Assembly (NCBI GenBank): GCA_019752015.1
Contig: JAIEMQ010000070.1
Coordinates: 1-63,623, forward strand
Direction: 5' to 3'
Source: Cyanobacteriota bacterium
Lineage (GTDB): Bacteria; Acidobacteriota; Vicinamibacteria; Vicinamibacterales; UBA2999
Length of the DNA stretch: 63,623 nucleotides
The notes under the pieces are model-generated. The model was not told the origin of the DNA. It made no database searches and saw nothing but the letters and a program-made list of their open reading frames with translations. The first letter of the stretch is position 1. Every line of letters starts with the position of its first letter. A program made the translations under genes and the position numbers. Below are positions 35,609-43,960 of the stretch, piece by piece.

Positions 35609-36182
35609 TAGCCGAGCGGCGCAGGGAAGCCGCGTTCACGCGATCGACTTCGAGAGCGACCGCATACTGGCCGCAATTACGGAACAACGGGCACGCGATG
35701 CAGTCGTGCGCGATCTTCTCCGGCACCCACGTGTGCGGGACGATCGAGAAGCCGCGGCGGACGAAGAACGCCGGATCGTGCGCGAACGCGCAGAGGCGAT
35801 CGAACCCGTCGCGACGCGCGCGCGCCGCCAGGTCTTCGACCATCTGCACGCCGAGACCATGACGCCGCGCACCGCGGCTGACGACGAGCGAGCGGACTTC
35901 GGCGACCGTCTGCGACAGCGGCGCGAGCTCCGCGCAGCCGACAATCGTGCCGCCGGACTCCGCGACGACGAAACGAGGCGCGTGGACGGCGAGCTCGTCG
36001 AGCGTGCGCGGCAGCAGCTTCCCCTCTTCGAGGTGGGCCGCAATCAGCGCATGCAGCGCTGGAGCATCCGCAACGACCGCCGGACGAATGGCGATCTGGG
36101 GCTTTGCCGTCTTCAACGCACGGCCGGTCGAAGCTTTACGCTTCCGTCCCGGTCCGTTGTCAACTACAACACGCATCGTCAT
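35598..36182 (-). CDS. GNAT acetyltransferase, short ArgA-like N-acetylglutamate synthase
   Basis: The 194-residue protein has a basic N-terminal extension, then a GNAT fold (IAIRPAVVADAPALHALI, VAEVRSLVVSRGARRHGLGVQMV as the acetyl-CoA site, PAFFVRRGFSIV). The C-terminal KIAHDCIACPLFRNCGQYAV carries the C-x2-C-x5-C pattern seen in short N-acetylglutamate synthases. It sits between argD and argJ, starting two bases after the argD stop. It would catalyse the first step of arginine synthesis alongside ArgJ. Function from family plus context. Confidence 0.75.
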   Translation of the reverse strand: MTMRVVVDNGPGRKRKASTGRALKTAKPQIAIRPAVVADAPALHALIAAHLEEGKLLPRTLDELAVHAPRFVVAESGGTIVGCAELAPLSQTVAEVRSLVVSRGARRHGLGVQMVEDLAARARRDGFDRLCAFAHDPAFFVRRGFSIVPHTWVPEKIAHDCIACPLFRNCGQYAVALEVDRVNAASLRRSANAN

Positions 36183-36184
36183 CT

Positions 36185-37429
36185 TTACGCTTTCACCTCT
36201 ACTGATCCGTCGAAGCCTTCTGCGCCTTCTGTGGCCCTGGCTTCGGTGGCCGACACCGATCGAAGTGCGCCGTCGAGGATTCGCGTCGCTTCTTCGATCT
36301 CCGCCGCCGTCACCGTGAGCGGCGGCAGCATGCGCACGACTTTCTCGGCCGTGCGATTCACGAGGAGGCCCGCCTTCAGCGAGGCCTCGATCACCGGCAG
36401 CGCGTCGACACTGAGATGCAGTCCCTGCATCAGCCCCGCGCCTTTCACGCCGGAAATAACCTGGTGCTGCGATTGCAGCGCTGCGAGCTTCTGCTCGAAC
36501 AGCGCGCCCATCGCCTTGATCTGCGGCGCCAGCCGGTCGAGCTCGTCGAGCACATACAGTGCCGCGCGCGTCGACAGCAGGTTGCCGCCGTAGGTCGTGC
36601 CGTGATCGCCCGCGAAGATTTCCTTCGCGACGTACTCGGCCACGAGCGCTGCGCCGATCGGGATACCGGAGCCGATCGCCTTTCCGACAGTGATCAGGTC
36701 CGGCGTCCACCCGAATGACTGGAAGTGGAATGGCCGGCCGGTGCGGCCGAGGCCGCACTGGATTTCGTCCGCGATCAGCAGCGTGCCGGTGGCCTTCGTC
36801 ACCCGCGCGATCGCCGCCGCGAACTCAGGCGACAGCGGCCGCACGCCGCCTTCGCCCTGAATAGGTTCGGCGATCACCGCCGCCGTGCGCTCGGTGACCG
36901 CCGCCTCTAATCCCTTGATGTCGTCGGGCGCAATAAATGTCACGCCGGGAATCAACGGTTCGAACGGCGCGCGGTAGTTGGCGTTCGCGGTGACCGACAG
37001 CGCGCCCATCGAGCGGCCCGAGAAGCCGTGCTCGAGCGCGACGTACTGCGTGCGGTTCTTGATCCCCTTCGAGTACCAGTAGCGGCGCGCGAACTTCAGG
37101 CACGCTTCCACGGCTTCCGTGCCGCTGTTGCAGAAGAACGCGCGCTGCAACCCTGACATCTTCGCCAGCTTTGCCGCCAGCTGACCCTGCAGCGGGTGGT
37201 AATAGAGATTCGACGTGTGGATCAGCGTCTTCGATTGCTCCGCGATCACCGCTGCGAGTCCCGGATGCGCATGGCCCAGCACGCACACGCCAATGCCCGA
37301 GATGAAGTCGAGGTAGGCACGGCCGTTCTCGTCGAACAGACGGCTGCCTTCGCCGCGGACGAACACCACGGGTTGCCGCTTGTAGGTCTGCAGCACGTGC
37401 TGCGCTTCAAGTGCGGTTACGTTACTCAT
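36185..37429 (-). CDS. argD: Acetylornithine aminotransferase
   Basis: The 414-residue class III aminotransferase has the N-terminal GRAYLDFISGIGVCVLGHAHP, FFCNSGTEAVEACLKFARRY, HGFSGRSMGALSVT, the PLP-binding Asp in LLIADEIQCGLGRTG and Lys in DLITVGKAIGSGIP. It makes N-acetylornithine from the semialdehyde. The C-terminal ~15 residues (ATEARATEGAEGFDG) are low-complexity. The ATG at 37429 is preferred over a TTG two codons upstream. An octamer repeat array separates it from argB. Confidence 0.93.
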   Translation of the reverse strand: MSNVTALEAQHVLQTYKRQPVVFVRGEGSRLFDENGRAYLDFISGIGVCVLGHAHPGLAAVIAEQSKTLIHTSNLYYHPLQGQLAAKLAKMSGLQRAFFCNSGTEAVEACLKFARRYWYSKGIKNRTQYVALEHGFSGRSMGALSVTANANYRAPFEPLIPGVTFIAPDDIKGLEAAVTERTAAVIAEPIQGEGGVRPLSPEFAAAIARVTKATGTLLIADEIQCGLGRTGRPFHFQSFGWTPDLITVGKAIGSGIPIGAALVAEYVAKEIFAGDHGTTYGGNLLSTRAALYVLDELDRLAPQIKAMGALFEQKLAALQSQHQVISGVKGAGLMQGLHLSVDALPVIEASLKAGLLVNRTAEKVVRMLPPLTVTAAEIEEATRILDGALRSVSATEARATEGAEGFDGSVEVKA

Positions 37430-37431
37430 CT

Positions 37432-37466
37432 TCAAGACCTCAGGACCTCAGGACCTCAAGACCTCA
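37432..37466. repeat. Octamer tandem array (TCARGACC), argB-argD junction
   Basis: The units TCAAGACC, TCAGGACC, TCAGGACC, TCAAGACC and a partial TCA follow one another without interruption. The last TCA is the complement of the argB stop codon, and the array ends two bases from the argD ATG, so it forms the whole intergenic spacer. Confidence 0.92.
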
Positions 37467-38273
37467 GTTCACGACTTTCGTCGTCGCCGCGGTCTTTTCG
37501 CCTGCGACCGCCTTTACCAACCGCCCCGGCGCCCTGCCGTCGACGATCGCGACGTTCTTCGCGCCGCCTTTGAGCGCCGCCTGGCATGCCGCCAGCTTCG
37601 CGACCATGCCCGCGTTCGCCGTGCCGGACTTCACCAGCTTCTCGATCCGCTCCCTGTCGAGCTTTTCGATCGTCTGGTTCTTCTTGTCGAGCACGCCCGG
37701 CGTCGCGCCCGCGATCACCAGGCGCTTCGCCTTCAGCCGCGCCGCCAGACTTCCTGCCAACGTATCGGCGTTCACGTTGAATAACTTTCCGTTCTTCGAC
37801 GCGCCGACGCACGCGATCACGGGCACGTAGCCGGCCTTGCAAAGCGTCTCGATCACATCCGGCGACGTCGCCTTGAGCGGCGTCCCGACCATCCCGAGGT
37901 CCACCGTCTCGCCGTTGGTCGCTTTGTGCGGCGCCGCTTTCTCGACCGGCGCGACGCCCGCATCGGCGCCGGTCAGCCCGACCGCCTTGCCGCCGGCGGC
38001 ATTGATCGCCGCCACGAGCTTCGTGTTGATCGATCCCGCCAGCACCGACACGACGATGTTGAGTGTCTCGGCGTCGGTGACGCGCAGGCCATCGACCTGC
38101 CGCTTCGGGATGCCGACCTGTGCCAGCGCCGCGTCGATCTCGCGTCCGCCGCCGTGGACTACGACCACCCGGCCCTTCCGCGCCGCGCTCGCGATCGCCC
38201 GGCCCATGGCCTTCAGCCGAAGATCGTTCTCGATCAGCTCGCCGCCGAGCTTCAACACCGCGACCCGCTTCAC
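37464..38273 (-). CDS. argB: Acetylglutamate kinase
   Basis: The 269-residue amino-acid kinase has AVLKLGGELIEND at the start, VVVVHGGGREIDAAL, a GLRVTDAETL segment near residue 63, KAVGLTGADAG, the NVNADTLAGSLAARLKAKRL nucleotide region and an ending in NVAIVDGRAPG. It phosphorylates N-acetylglutamate. It overlaps argC by four bases. No N-terminal extension typical of arginine-feedback-sensitive hexameric forms is seen. Confidence 0.93.
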   Translation of the reverse strand: MKRVAVLKLGGELIENDLRLKAMGRAIASAARKGRVVVVHGGGREIDAALAQVGIPKRQVDGLRVTDAETLNIVVSVLAGSINTKLVAAINAAGGKAVGLTGADAGVAPVEKAAPHKATNGETVDLGMVGTPLKATSPDVIETLCKAGYVPVIACVGASKNGKLFNVNADTLAGSLAARLKAKRLVIAGATPGVLDKKNQTIEKLDRERIEKLVKSGTANAGMVAKLAACQAALKGGAKNVAIVDGRAPGRLVKAVAGEKTAATTKVVN

Positions 38274-39304
38274 AGAAGACCCGTCTTCTGATCGAAGCCG
38301 TACATCACGTTGAAGTTCTGGATCGCCTGGCCCGACGCGCCCTTCACGAGGTTGTCGATCACGCTGACCACGAACACGCGGCCGGTCGCTTCATCCACCT
38401 TCCAGCCGACATCGCAGAAGTTGGTGTGCGCAACGTGCTTGATCTCGGGCAGCGCATCGCCGGTTACCCGGACAAACGGCGCATCCGCATACGCGCGCTC
38501 GAACGCTTCGGTCACGGCCGCGGCCGTCGTGCCGGGAACGAGGTGCGCGTACATGCTCGAAAGAATTCCGCGATCGAGCGGCACGAGGTGCGGCACGAAC
38601 GTGACGCCCTGGCCGAGCGCCTGTTCCATCTCCGGCGTATGGCGATGGCCGAACGGGTTGTACGCGGCCACGCTGCCGTGGTTCTCGGAGAAGTGCGTGC
38701 GCCCGGTCGCGGCCTTGCCCGCACCTGAAATGCCCGATTTCGCGTCGATGATGATATCGGCGCCCTTCTTCAACAGTCCCGCGCGCTGCAGCGGCAGCAG
38801 GCCGAGCAGAGACGCGGTGGGGTAGCACCCCGGATTAGAAAGCAGCCGGGCCGACTTGATCGCATCGAGCTCGAATTCCGTCAAGCCATACGCAACGCCC
38901 GCGGGCAGCGAGGCCGTTGCCGGATAGAACTTCGCGCGCTTCGCATCGTCGCGAAGCCGGAACGCGCCGGACAGATCGATGACGCGGAGACCGCTCGCAA
39001 GCAGAACGGGCGCAAGCTCCGCTGACGCCGCTTCGGGAAGCGCGAGGAAGACCGCATCAGCCGCAAACGCCGCTGCATTGAGCGGCACGACAGTGCCATC
39101 CCAAATCTTCGAGAGAGACGGCAACCGCCGCGGCGTGCTGGTCGCCTGCGAGCCCGTCGCCATCGTGATCGTGACGTTCGGGTGACGCGACAGCAGACGG
39201 ATCAATTCCTGGCCGGCAAAACCAGTCGCGCCGGCGACGGCGGCACGGACAAGGCCCTTGTTGCCCCGCTGGTCCCCTTCCGTTTCTGTTACGAGCTGCG
39301 TCAT
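38270..39304 (-). CDS. argC: N-acetyl-gamma-glutamyl-phosphate reductase
   Basis: The 344-residue protein has the Rossmann start AAVAGATGFAGQELIRLLSRHP, the catalytic Cys in LLSNPGCYPTASLLGLLPL, DAKSGISGAGKA, FVPHLVPLDRGILSS and GGE-type C-terminal region (VDEATGRVFVVSVIDNLVKG). It reduces acetylglutamyl phosphate. It is the first gene of the minus-strand arg operon. The ATG at 39304 leaves a short leader with a good promoter and ArgR-type boxes. Confidence 0.94.
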   Translation of the reverse strand: MTQLVTETEGDQRGNKGLVRAAVAGATGFAGQELIRLLSRHPNVTITMATGSQATSTPRRLPSLSKIWDGTVVPLNAAAFAADAVFLALPEAASAELAPVLLASGLRVIDLSGAFRLRDDAKRAKFYPATASLPAGVAYGLTEFELDAIKSARLLSNPGCYPTASLLGLLPLQRAGLLKKGADIIIDAKSGISGAGKAATGRTHFSENHGSVAAYNPFGHRHTPEMEQALGQGVTFVPHLVPLDRGILSSMYAHLVPGTTAAAVTEAFERAYADAPFVRVTGDALPEIKHVAHTNFCDVGWKVDEATGRVFVVSVIDNLVKGASGQAIQNFNVMYGFDQKTGLL

Positions 39305-39325
39305 ATGTATGCGTCCAGAAGAATA

Positions 39326-39355
39326 GTTATACATGCATAGTTTTCCGCATGTCAA
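39326..39355 (-). promoter_or_regulatory. argC promoter with overlapping ArgR-type box
   Basis: On the minus strand a perfect TTGACA is followed after 18 bases by TATAAC. The palindromic TATACATGCATA (plus strand 39328-39339) covers the -10, as expected for an arginine-repressor site. ArgR binding is inferred from the adjacent argR gene. Confidence 0.65.
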
Positions 39356-39374
39356 CATGAGATCTTATGGTTCC

Positions 39375-39392
39375 TATGCATATTCATGTATA
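39375..39392. promoter_or_regulatory. ArgR-type box at the argR promoter
   Basis: TATGCATATTCATGTATA is an imperfect 18-base palindrome (one mismatch in 7-base arms), the length of ARG boxes. It overlaps a TATACT -10 element (39389-39394) reading towards argR. Together with the argC box it would give coordinated, self-limiting control. Confidence 0.6.
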
Positions 39393-39415
39393 CTGATTCA
39401 CTCCGACGTATAAGT

Positions 39416-39865
39416 ATGAAAGCCCGAAGGCAGTCAGCCATTCTCGATGTCGTGGAGCACGAAGCCGTGCGGAGCCAGGAGCAGCTTCGGCAGCGCCTGT
39501 CGTCGCGCGGCTTTGACGTGACTCAGGCGACCTTATCGAGAGACATCAAGGAGCTCGGACTCCTGAAGCGATCCTCCGACGGCGCGTATCAGCCGGCCGG
39601 GGCGGAATCAACGTCGCAGGCGAGCGCGCTCGACACGCTCGGTCGCGCGCTGTCCGAATACCTCGTCAACATCGAGCCGGTGCAGCAGCTCGTCGTGCTG
39701 AAGACCGGCGCTGGACAAGCGCAGCTCCTTGGCCTTGCGATCGATCGATCGCGGCTGCCCGAAGTCGCCGGCACGCTCGCCGGCGACGACACCATTCTGA
39801 TCATCGCCCGCGACCCGAAAAGCGCCCAGGCGGTGGTCAAGCAGTTGAGGGACCTCGCCAGTTGA
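39416..39865 (+). CDS. argR: Arginine repressor
   Basis: The 149-residue protein has the N-terminal winged helix (SQEQLRQRLSSRGFDVTQ, then ATLSRDIKELGLL) and the C-terminal hexamerisation/arginine domain (QLVVLKTGAGQAQLLGLAID, GTLAGDDTILIIARDPKSA). It represses arginine synthesis genes when arginine is abundant. It is divergent from argC, sharing a 111-base control region. Its stop overlaps the TTG start of the argG-like gene. Confidence 0.95.
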   Translation: MKARRQSAILDVVEHEAVRSQEQLRQRLSSRGFDVTQATLSRDIKELGLLKRSSDGAYQPAGAESTSQASALDTLGRALSEYLVNIEPVQQLVVLKTGAGQAQLLGLAIDRSRLPEVAGTLAGDDTILIIARDPKSAQAVVKQLRDLAS

Positions 39866-40896
39866 AACCTATCGTCGTGCTCGCATATTCGGGCGGCGCC
39901 CGTTCGAACGCCGCCATTTCGTGGCTCGCGAACAAGCATCGCGCGGAAGTCGTGACGGTCACGCTCGATCTCGGACAGTCGGGTGACATGAACGAAATCC
40001 GCACGCACGCGCTCAATGCCGGCGCGGCGCGCGCGCACGTCATTGACGCGCGCGAGGAATTTGCGCGCGACTACGTGCTGCCCTCGCTGAAGGCCGGCGC
40101 GCTGTCGGATACGCGGTATCCGCTGGCGACCGCGCTGACGCGGCCGCTGATCGCGAAGACCCTCGTGCAGATCGCGAAGATCGAAAATGCCGGGCACGTT
40201 GCGCATGGCGCGGTGGGTCGCGATCGCCGCCGTCTCGCGCAGCCGATCGCCACGCTCAATCCGGCGCTGAAGGAAATTGCCTGCGCCGAAGAGACGGGCT
40301 TTGCCGCGCATCTCGGCGACGTCAAGGCGGGCGCGCGCATTGACGACAACCTGTGGGGCCGCACCATTGGACGCCGCGGCGATGACGGATCGGCGGCGCC
40401 CGAGGACGGGTTGTTCAAGTCGACGCGCCGCCTCGACGAAGCGCCGAACATGCCGGCGCACGTCGAGATCGAATTCGAGCGCGGCGCGGCCGTCGGCATC
40501 AACGGCGTGACGATGCGGCTCGGCGAATTGATCGAGAGCCTGCAGACGATCGCCGGCGAGCACGGCGTGGGCCGTCTTGATCGCATCAAGGTCAGGCCGG
40601 ACGGCACGCGCTCGCGCGCGCTTTATGAAGCGCCAGCCGCGGTCGTGCTCCACCTCGCGCACGCCGAGCTCTGGCGATACGTGTCGTCCGAATCGCAGCA
40701 GCGATTCGACAGCGCGGTCTCGGCTGCGTACGTCGAGGCCATCGATCGGGGCGAGTGGTTCGATCCGCTCCGCGCCGGCATCGACGCGTACGTGGATGCG
40801 ACCTCGCAGCAGATGACCGGCACGATCCGCGTGCGGTTGTTCAAGGGCGCCGCGCAGGTAGTCGGGCGGCAAACAAATCTGAAATCTGAGATCTGA
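39862..40896 (+). CDS. argG: Argininosuccinate synthase-like protein, catalytic motifs altered
   Basis: The 344-residue protein (ArgG is usually ~400) aligns by eye over its length: VVLAYSGG at the start, EEFARDYVLPSLKAGAL, TALTRPLIAKTLVQIA, DDNLWGR and a C-terminal TGTIRVRLFKGAAQVVGR. However, the PP-loop reads YSGGARSNAA instead of YSGGLDTS, and the aspartate/citrulline site GNDQVRFE is replaced by GRDRRRLAQ. A ~20-residue stretch after the PWREW region is missing. The gene is intact and keeps its operon place between argR and argH. TTG start; the last codons lie in a heptamer repeat. Catalytic activity is doubtful. Confidence 0.75.
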   Translation: MKPIVVLAYSGGARSNAAISWLANKHRAEVVTVTLDLGQSGDMNEIRTHALNAGAARAHVIDAREEFARDYVLPSLKAGALSDTRYPLATALTRPLIAKTLVQIAKIENAGHVAHGAVGRDRRRLAQPIATLNPALKEIACAEETGFAAHLGDVKAGARIDDNLWGRTIGRRGDDGSAAPEDGLFKSTRRLDEAPNMPAHVEIEFERGAAVGINGVTMRLGELIESLQTIAGEHGVGRLDRIKVRPDGTRSRALYEAPAAVVLHLAHAELWRYVSSESQQRFDSAVSAAYVEAIDRGEWFDPLRAGIDAYVDATSQQMTGTIRVRLFKGAAQVVGRQTNLKSEI

Positions 40897-40904
40897 AATC
40901 TGAA
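40877..40904. repeat. Heptamer tandem array (ATCTGAR), argG-argH junction
   Basis: There are exactly four 7-base units (ATCTGAA, ATCTGAG, ATCTGAA, ATCTGAA). The argG stop TGA is inside the third unit, and the argH ATG follows the fourth directly. The array therefore encodes the ArgG tail NLKSEI and occupies the argH ribosome-binding region. Confidence 0.93.
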
Positions 40905-42293
40905 ATGACGAAACCTCTCTGGTCGGGACGTTTTGATTCGGCGCCGGATCCCGCGGCATTTGATTTCGGCGTGTCGTTCCCGTTCGATCGCCGTTTGTTC
41001 GAGGACGACGTCACCGGCAGCCTGGCGTGGGCCGAGGCGCTGACGAAAGCCGGCGTGCTCGATGCGAAAGACAGCCAGGCGATCGCCGACGGACTGACCG
41101 CGATCCTCGAGCAGGGCCGCAAAGAGCCATCGTGGGTCAACGGCGATGACGAGGACGTGCATTCGTTCGTCGAGCGCCAGCTCGTGTCGCGCATTGGCGA
41201 TGCCGGGCGCCGCCTGCATACAGGTCGATCGCGCAACGAGCAGGTCTCCGTTGATCTGCGGCTGTATCTCCGCCGCCGGATTCCGCTGCTCCAGGAAAAG
41301 CTGCGCGCCACGATTACCGCGTTCGCCGATCAAGCCGGGAAGGCCGGCGATGCGTTGATGCCCTCGTACACGCACATGCGCCGCGCCATGCCGGTGCTCG
41401 TCTCGCATTTCCTGTTGAGCCACGCGGCCGCATTGCGCCGCGATCACGCGAGGCTCGAAGCCGCGCGCGAAGAGGCGAACGCGCTGCCGCTCGGTTCGGG
41501 CGCCATTGCCGGCACCGGCTACGCGATCGACACGAAATTCCTCGCGGACAAATTAGGATTCAGCCGCGTCGTCACCAACAGCATGGACTCGTCGTCCGAT
41601 CGCGATTTCGCGGCGACGTTCCTCCACGCGGTGTCGTTGTCGATGGTGCACCTGTCTCGCATCGCCGAGGACTTTATCCTGATGACGGGCGAGGAGTTTG
41701 GCTTCTTCGAGCTCGCCGATGCGTCCGCGACCGGCAGCAGCATGATGCCGCAGAAGAAGAATCCCGATCCGCTCGAGCTCGTGCGCGGCAAAGCCGGACG
41801 CGCGATCGGTCATCTCACCGGGTTCCTGATCACGATGAAGGGCCTGCCGACCGGCTACAACAAGGATCTGCAGGAAGACAAAGAGCCGCTGTTCGACGCG
41901 GAAGACACGCTCGCGGTGTCGCTCGATGCCACCGCGGCGGTCGTGCGAAACCTGACACTGCACCCGGATCGCACCGGCCGCGCCGCCGCGGGATTGTTGC
42001 TGGCCACCGACGTCGCGGACTATCTCGTGTCTAAGGGGATGCCCTTCCGCCAGTCTCACGAGGTCGTCGGTGGAATGGTGCGCCGGCTGCTCTCGCAACA
42101 GCGCGACTTCGAATCACTCTCGATCGATGAGTGGCGGGCCGCCAGCCAACTGTTCGGCGACGATGTGAAGCAGCACGTGACGGCGGCCGCATCGGTCCGG
42201 GTCAGAAAGACGCCGCAATCCACGCATCCCGGCGCGGTCAGCGCCGCTTTGCACGACCTTCGCGGCTGGCTTGCCCGGGGCACAGGCGTCTGA
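40905..42293 (+). CDS. argH: Argininosuccinate lyase
   Basis: The 462-residue protein has LWSGRFDSAPDPAAFDF at the start, EDVHSFVERQL, LHTGRSRNEQV, MPSYTHMRRAMPVLVSH and the fumarase-family signature TGSSMMPQKKNPDPLEL with the catalytic Ser. It splits argininosuccinate to arginine and fumarate. All catalytic segments are intact, in contrast to the neighbouring argG-like gene. The ribosome-binding region is made of heptamer repeat. Confidence 0.95.
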   Translation: MTKPLWSGRFDSAPDPAAFDFGVSFPFDRRLFEDDVTGSLAWAEALTKAGVLDAKDSQAIADGLTAILEQGRKEPSWVNGDDEDVHSFVERQLVSRIGDAGRRLHTGRSRNEQVSVDLRLYLRRRIPLLQEKLRATITAFADQAGKAGDALMPSYTHMRRAMPVLVSHFLLSHAAALRRDHARLEAAREEANALPLGSGAIAGTGYAIDTKFLADKLGFSRVVTNSMDSSSDRDFAATFLHAVSLSMVHLSRIAEDFILMTGEEFGFFELADASATGSSMMPQKKNPDPLELVRGKAGRAIGHLTGFLITMKGLPTGYNKDLQEDKEPLFDAEDTLAVSLDATAAVVRNLTLHPDRTGRAAAGLLLATDVADYLVSKGMPFRQSHEVVGGMVRRLLSQQRDFESLSIDEWRAASQLFGDDVKQHVTAAASVRVRKTPQSTHPGAVSAALHDLRGWLARGTGV

Positions 42294-42299
42294 TATATT
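42271..42299 (+). promoter_or_regulatory. Promoter at the end of argH
   Basis: TTGCCC and TATATT with a 17-base spacer lie over the last codons of argH, predicting a start site near 42306 and a leader of about 190 bases before the Cys/RG-rich gene. Confidence 0.55.
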
Positions 42300-42305
42300 C
42301 CGACT

Positions 42306-42497
42306 GCCTGCGCCCTGGGCTCATCGGCCCTTTAAGCGCTTCCCGCGCTCACAACTGAAGGCTGCTTCGTAGCACTACAAAGACCTTTGGACCACGTTAG
42401 AAGGCCTGTCTCGCCGTAGCCTGGCAACGGCGGACAGTAGATAGACCACTACCGATGCGGCTTGGCGGGAGGCCGGCTCGGTTTTCGGGGGAGTTGC
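42306..42497 (+). promoter_or_regulatory. Structured-looking 5' leader
   Basis: Successive inverted repeats are visible: GGGC/GCCC (42317-42330), AGCGC/GCGCT (42335-42349), GCTGC/GTAGC (42361-42373), and a long one pairing CTGTCTCGCCGT (42406-42417) with ACGGCGGACAG (42427-42437), with one bulge. GGGGGAG precedes the ATG. The downstream protein is probably RNA-binding, so autogenous control is possible. It matches no riboswitch class that I can recognise. Confidence 0.45.
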
Positions 42498-43187
42498 ATG
42501 CAAGACCGCCGGTATCGGCCCGGCGACGTGCTGGACGATTATTGTCCTCGCGAGCGCCGCATCACCGATCACGCCATTGTCGCGATGATCGATGATCACA
42601 TTCAACGAACGCGTTGCGGGATCTGCGACGCGGAACACGATTACAAAGAAGGCAAGGTCCCGACGCCGCGGCGCAAGACGCAGCCGCCGGCCCTGTTCAA
42701 CCAGGTGCTCGAGACGATGAACGGGCCTGTGCCTGTACCTGCGCCGCCGGCCGCTTCGGCCGCGGTTGTCATCGACGAACCGGTGATGATGGAAGCCGCG
42801 CCCGCGCCCGCACCTCCGGCACCCGGGGCACCTGTCGCAACCGATGCACCTGACGCACCCGATGCACCTGATGCACCCGAATTAGAAGGCGGCTTCCGCC
42901 GATCGTTGATACGCGCCACGTTCCCGCGGCCCGATGGTCAGGCCCCGGCGCCCCGCTCCAATCCTGAATTCACGATTCAATCCCTGAACAATCGACGCAA
43001 CAACAACCAGCGGCACGCCGGCGGCGCGAACAAGTTCCGCGGCGGACGCAGGCGGCCCGGCGGCGGCGGGAGCCAGGACAACCTTGGGCCGATGCGCTTC
43101 CGCGATCACGGGCACGGCCAGGGCCAGGGACAAGGCCAGGGACAGGGCGGCGGAAGGCGGCGTCGCGGCGGCAAGAAGAACCGCTGA
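42498..43187 (+). CDS. Zn-ribbon-like, RG-rich putative RNA-binding protein
   Basis: The 229-residue protein has a conserved-looking N-terminus with Cys/His (DDYCPRERRITDHAIVAMID, then RCGICDAEHDYKEGKVP), an acidic/Pro-Ala middle with a 9-base repeat encoding DAPDAPDAPDAP, and a basic Arg/Gly/Gln tail (GGRRRPGGGG, HGQGQGQGQGQGGGRRRRGG). The plan suggests a zinc-binding module with a disordered RNA-binding tail. Function unknown. Its stop overlaps the fabI start (TGATG). It has its own promoter and a long leader. Confidence 0.7.
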   Translation: MQDRRYRPGDVLDDYCPRERRITDHAIVAMIDDHIQRTRCGICDAEHDYKEGKVPTPRRKTQPPALFNQVLETMNGPVPVPAPPAASAAVVIDEPVMMEAAPAPAPPAPGAPVATDAPDAPDAPDAPELEGGFRRSLIRATFPRPDGQAPAPRSNPEFTIQSLNNRRNNNQRHAGGANKFRGGRRRPGGGGSQDNLGPMRFRDHGHGQGQGQGQGQGGGRRRRGGKKNR

Positions 43188-43960
43188 TGGCCGACTTCAC
43201 GGGAAAAGTTGGACTGATCGTCGGCGTGGCGAACCATCGTTCGCTCGCGTGGGCGATTGCGCAGGCGACGTCGAAGGGCGGCGCCAATCTCATCCTCACG
43301 TATCAGGGCCGTTTCGAAGAGCACGTCGGTGAGCTGGCGGAAACGCTCACGCCGAAGCCGCTGGTGCTGCCGCTCGACGTCACCAACGACGACGAGATCG
43401 CGGCGGTCTACAAGAAGATCCAGGAAGTGCACGGCGGTCTCGACTTCGTCGTGCACGGAGCCGCGTTCGCATCGCGCGAAGAGATCACCGGCCGGTTCCT
43501 CAACACGTCGCGGGACGGCTTCAAGCAGGCGCTCGACATCAGCGCCTATTCGCTGATCGCGATGGCGCGTGGCGCGCAGCCGCTGATGGCGGCGCGCGGC
43601 GGCGGCAGCGTGCTGACGCTGACGTTCCTCGGCAGCGATCGCGTGTTCCCGAATTACAACGTGATGGGCGTGGCGAAAGCCGCGCTCGAATCGTCGGTCC
43701 GCTATCTCGCCGCCGATCTCGGTCCCGAGAACATTCGCGTCAACGCGATCTCGGCCGGCCCGGTGAAGACGCTGGCCGCCGCGGGCATCGGCGGTTTTTC
43801 GAGCATCCTCGGCGTGGTCCGCGAGAAGGCGCCGCTCCGCAGGGCAATCGAAACGTCCGAGGTCGGCGATGCCGCCGCATTCCTGTTGAGCGACGCGGGC
43901 CGCGGCGTCACCGGTGAAATTTTGATGGTCGACGCGGGATTCCATATCCTCGGTATGTGA
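43187..43960 (+). CDS. fabI: Enoyl-[acyl-carrier-protein] reductase (NADH)
   Basis: The 257-residue short-chain dehydrogenase has the FabI-specific GLIVGVANHRSLAWAIAQ glycine motif, LPLDVTNDDEIAAVY, the F/Y..V.G.AK active site in FPNYNVMGVAKAALESSVRYLA and AISAGPVKTLAA. It performs the last reduction in each fatty-acid elongation cycle. Translation is coupled to the RG-rich gene upstream and by GTGA to the reductase downstream. Confidence 0.93.
   Translation: MADFTGKVGLIVGVANHRSLAWAIAQATSKGGANLILTYQGRFEEHVGELAETLTPKPLVLPLDVTNDDEIAAVYKKIQEVHGGLDFVVHGAAFASREEITGRFLNTSRDGFKQALDISAYSLIAMARGAQPLMAARGGGSVLTLTFLGSDRVFPNYNVMGVAKAALESSVRYLAADLGPENIRVNAISAGPVKTLAAAGIGGFSSILGVVREKAPLRRAIETSEVGDAAAFLLSDAGRGVTGEILMVDAGFHILGM

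Noticed and set aside
42294-42497. A tRNA or known small RNA in the argH-downstream gap
   Set aside because: The hairpins do not form a cloverleaf, and no TTCGA-type T-loop with a paired acceptor is present.
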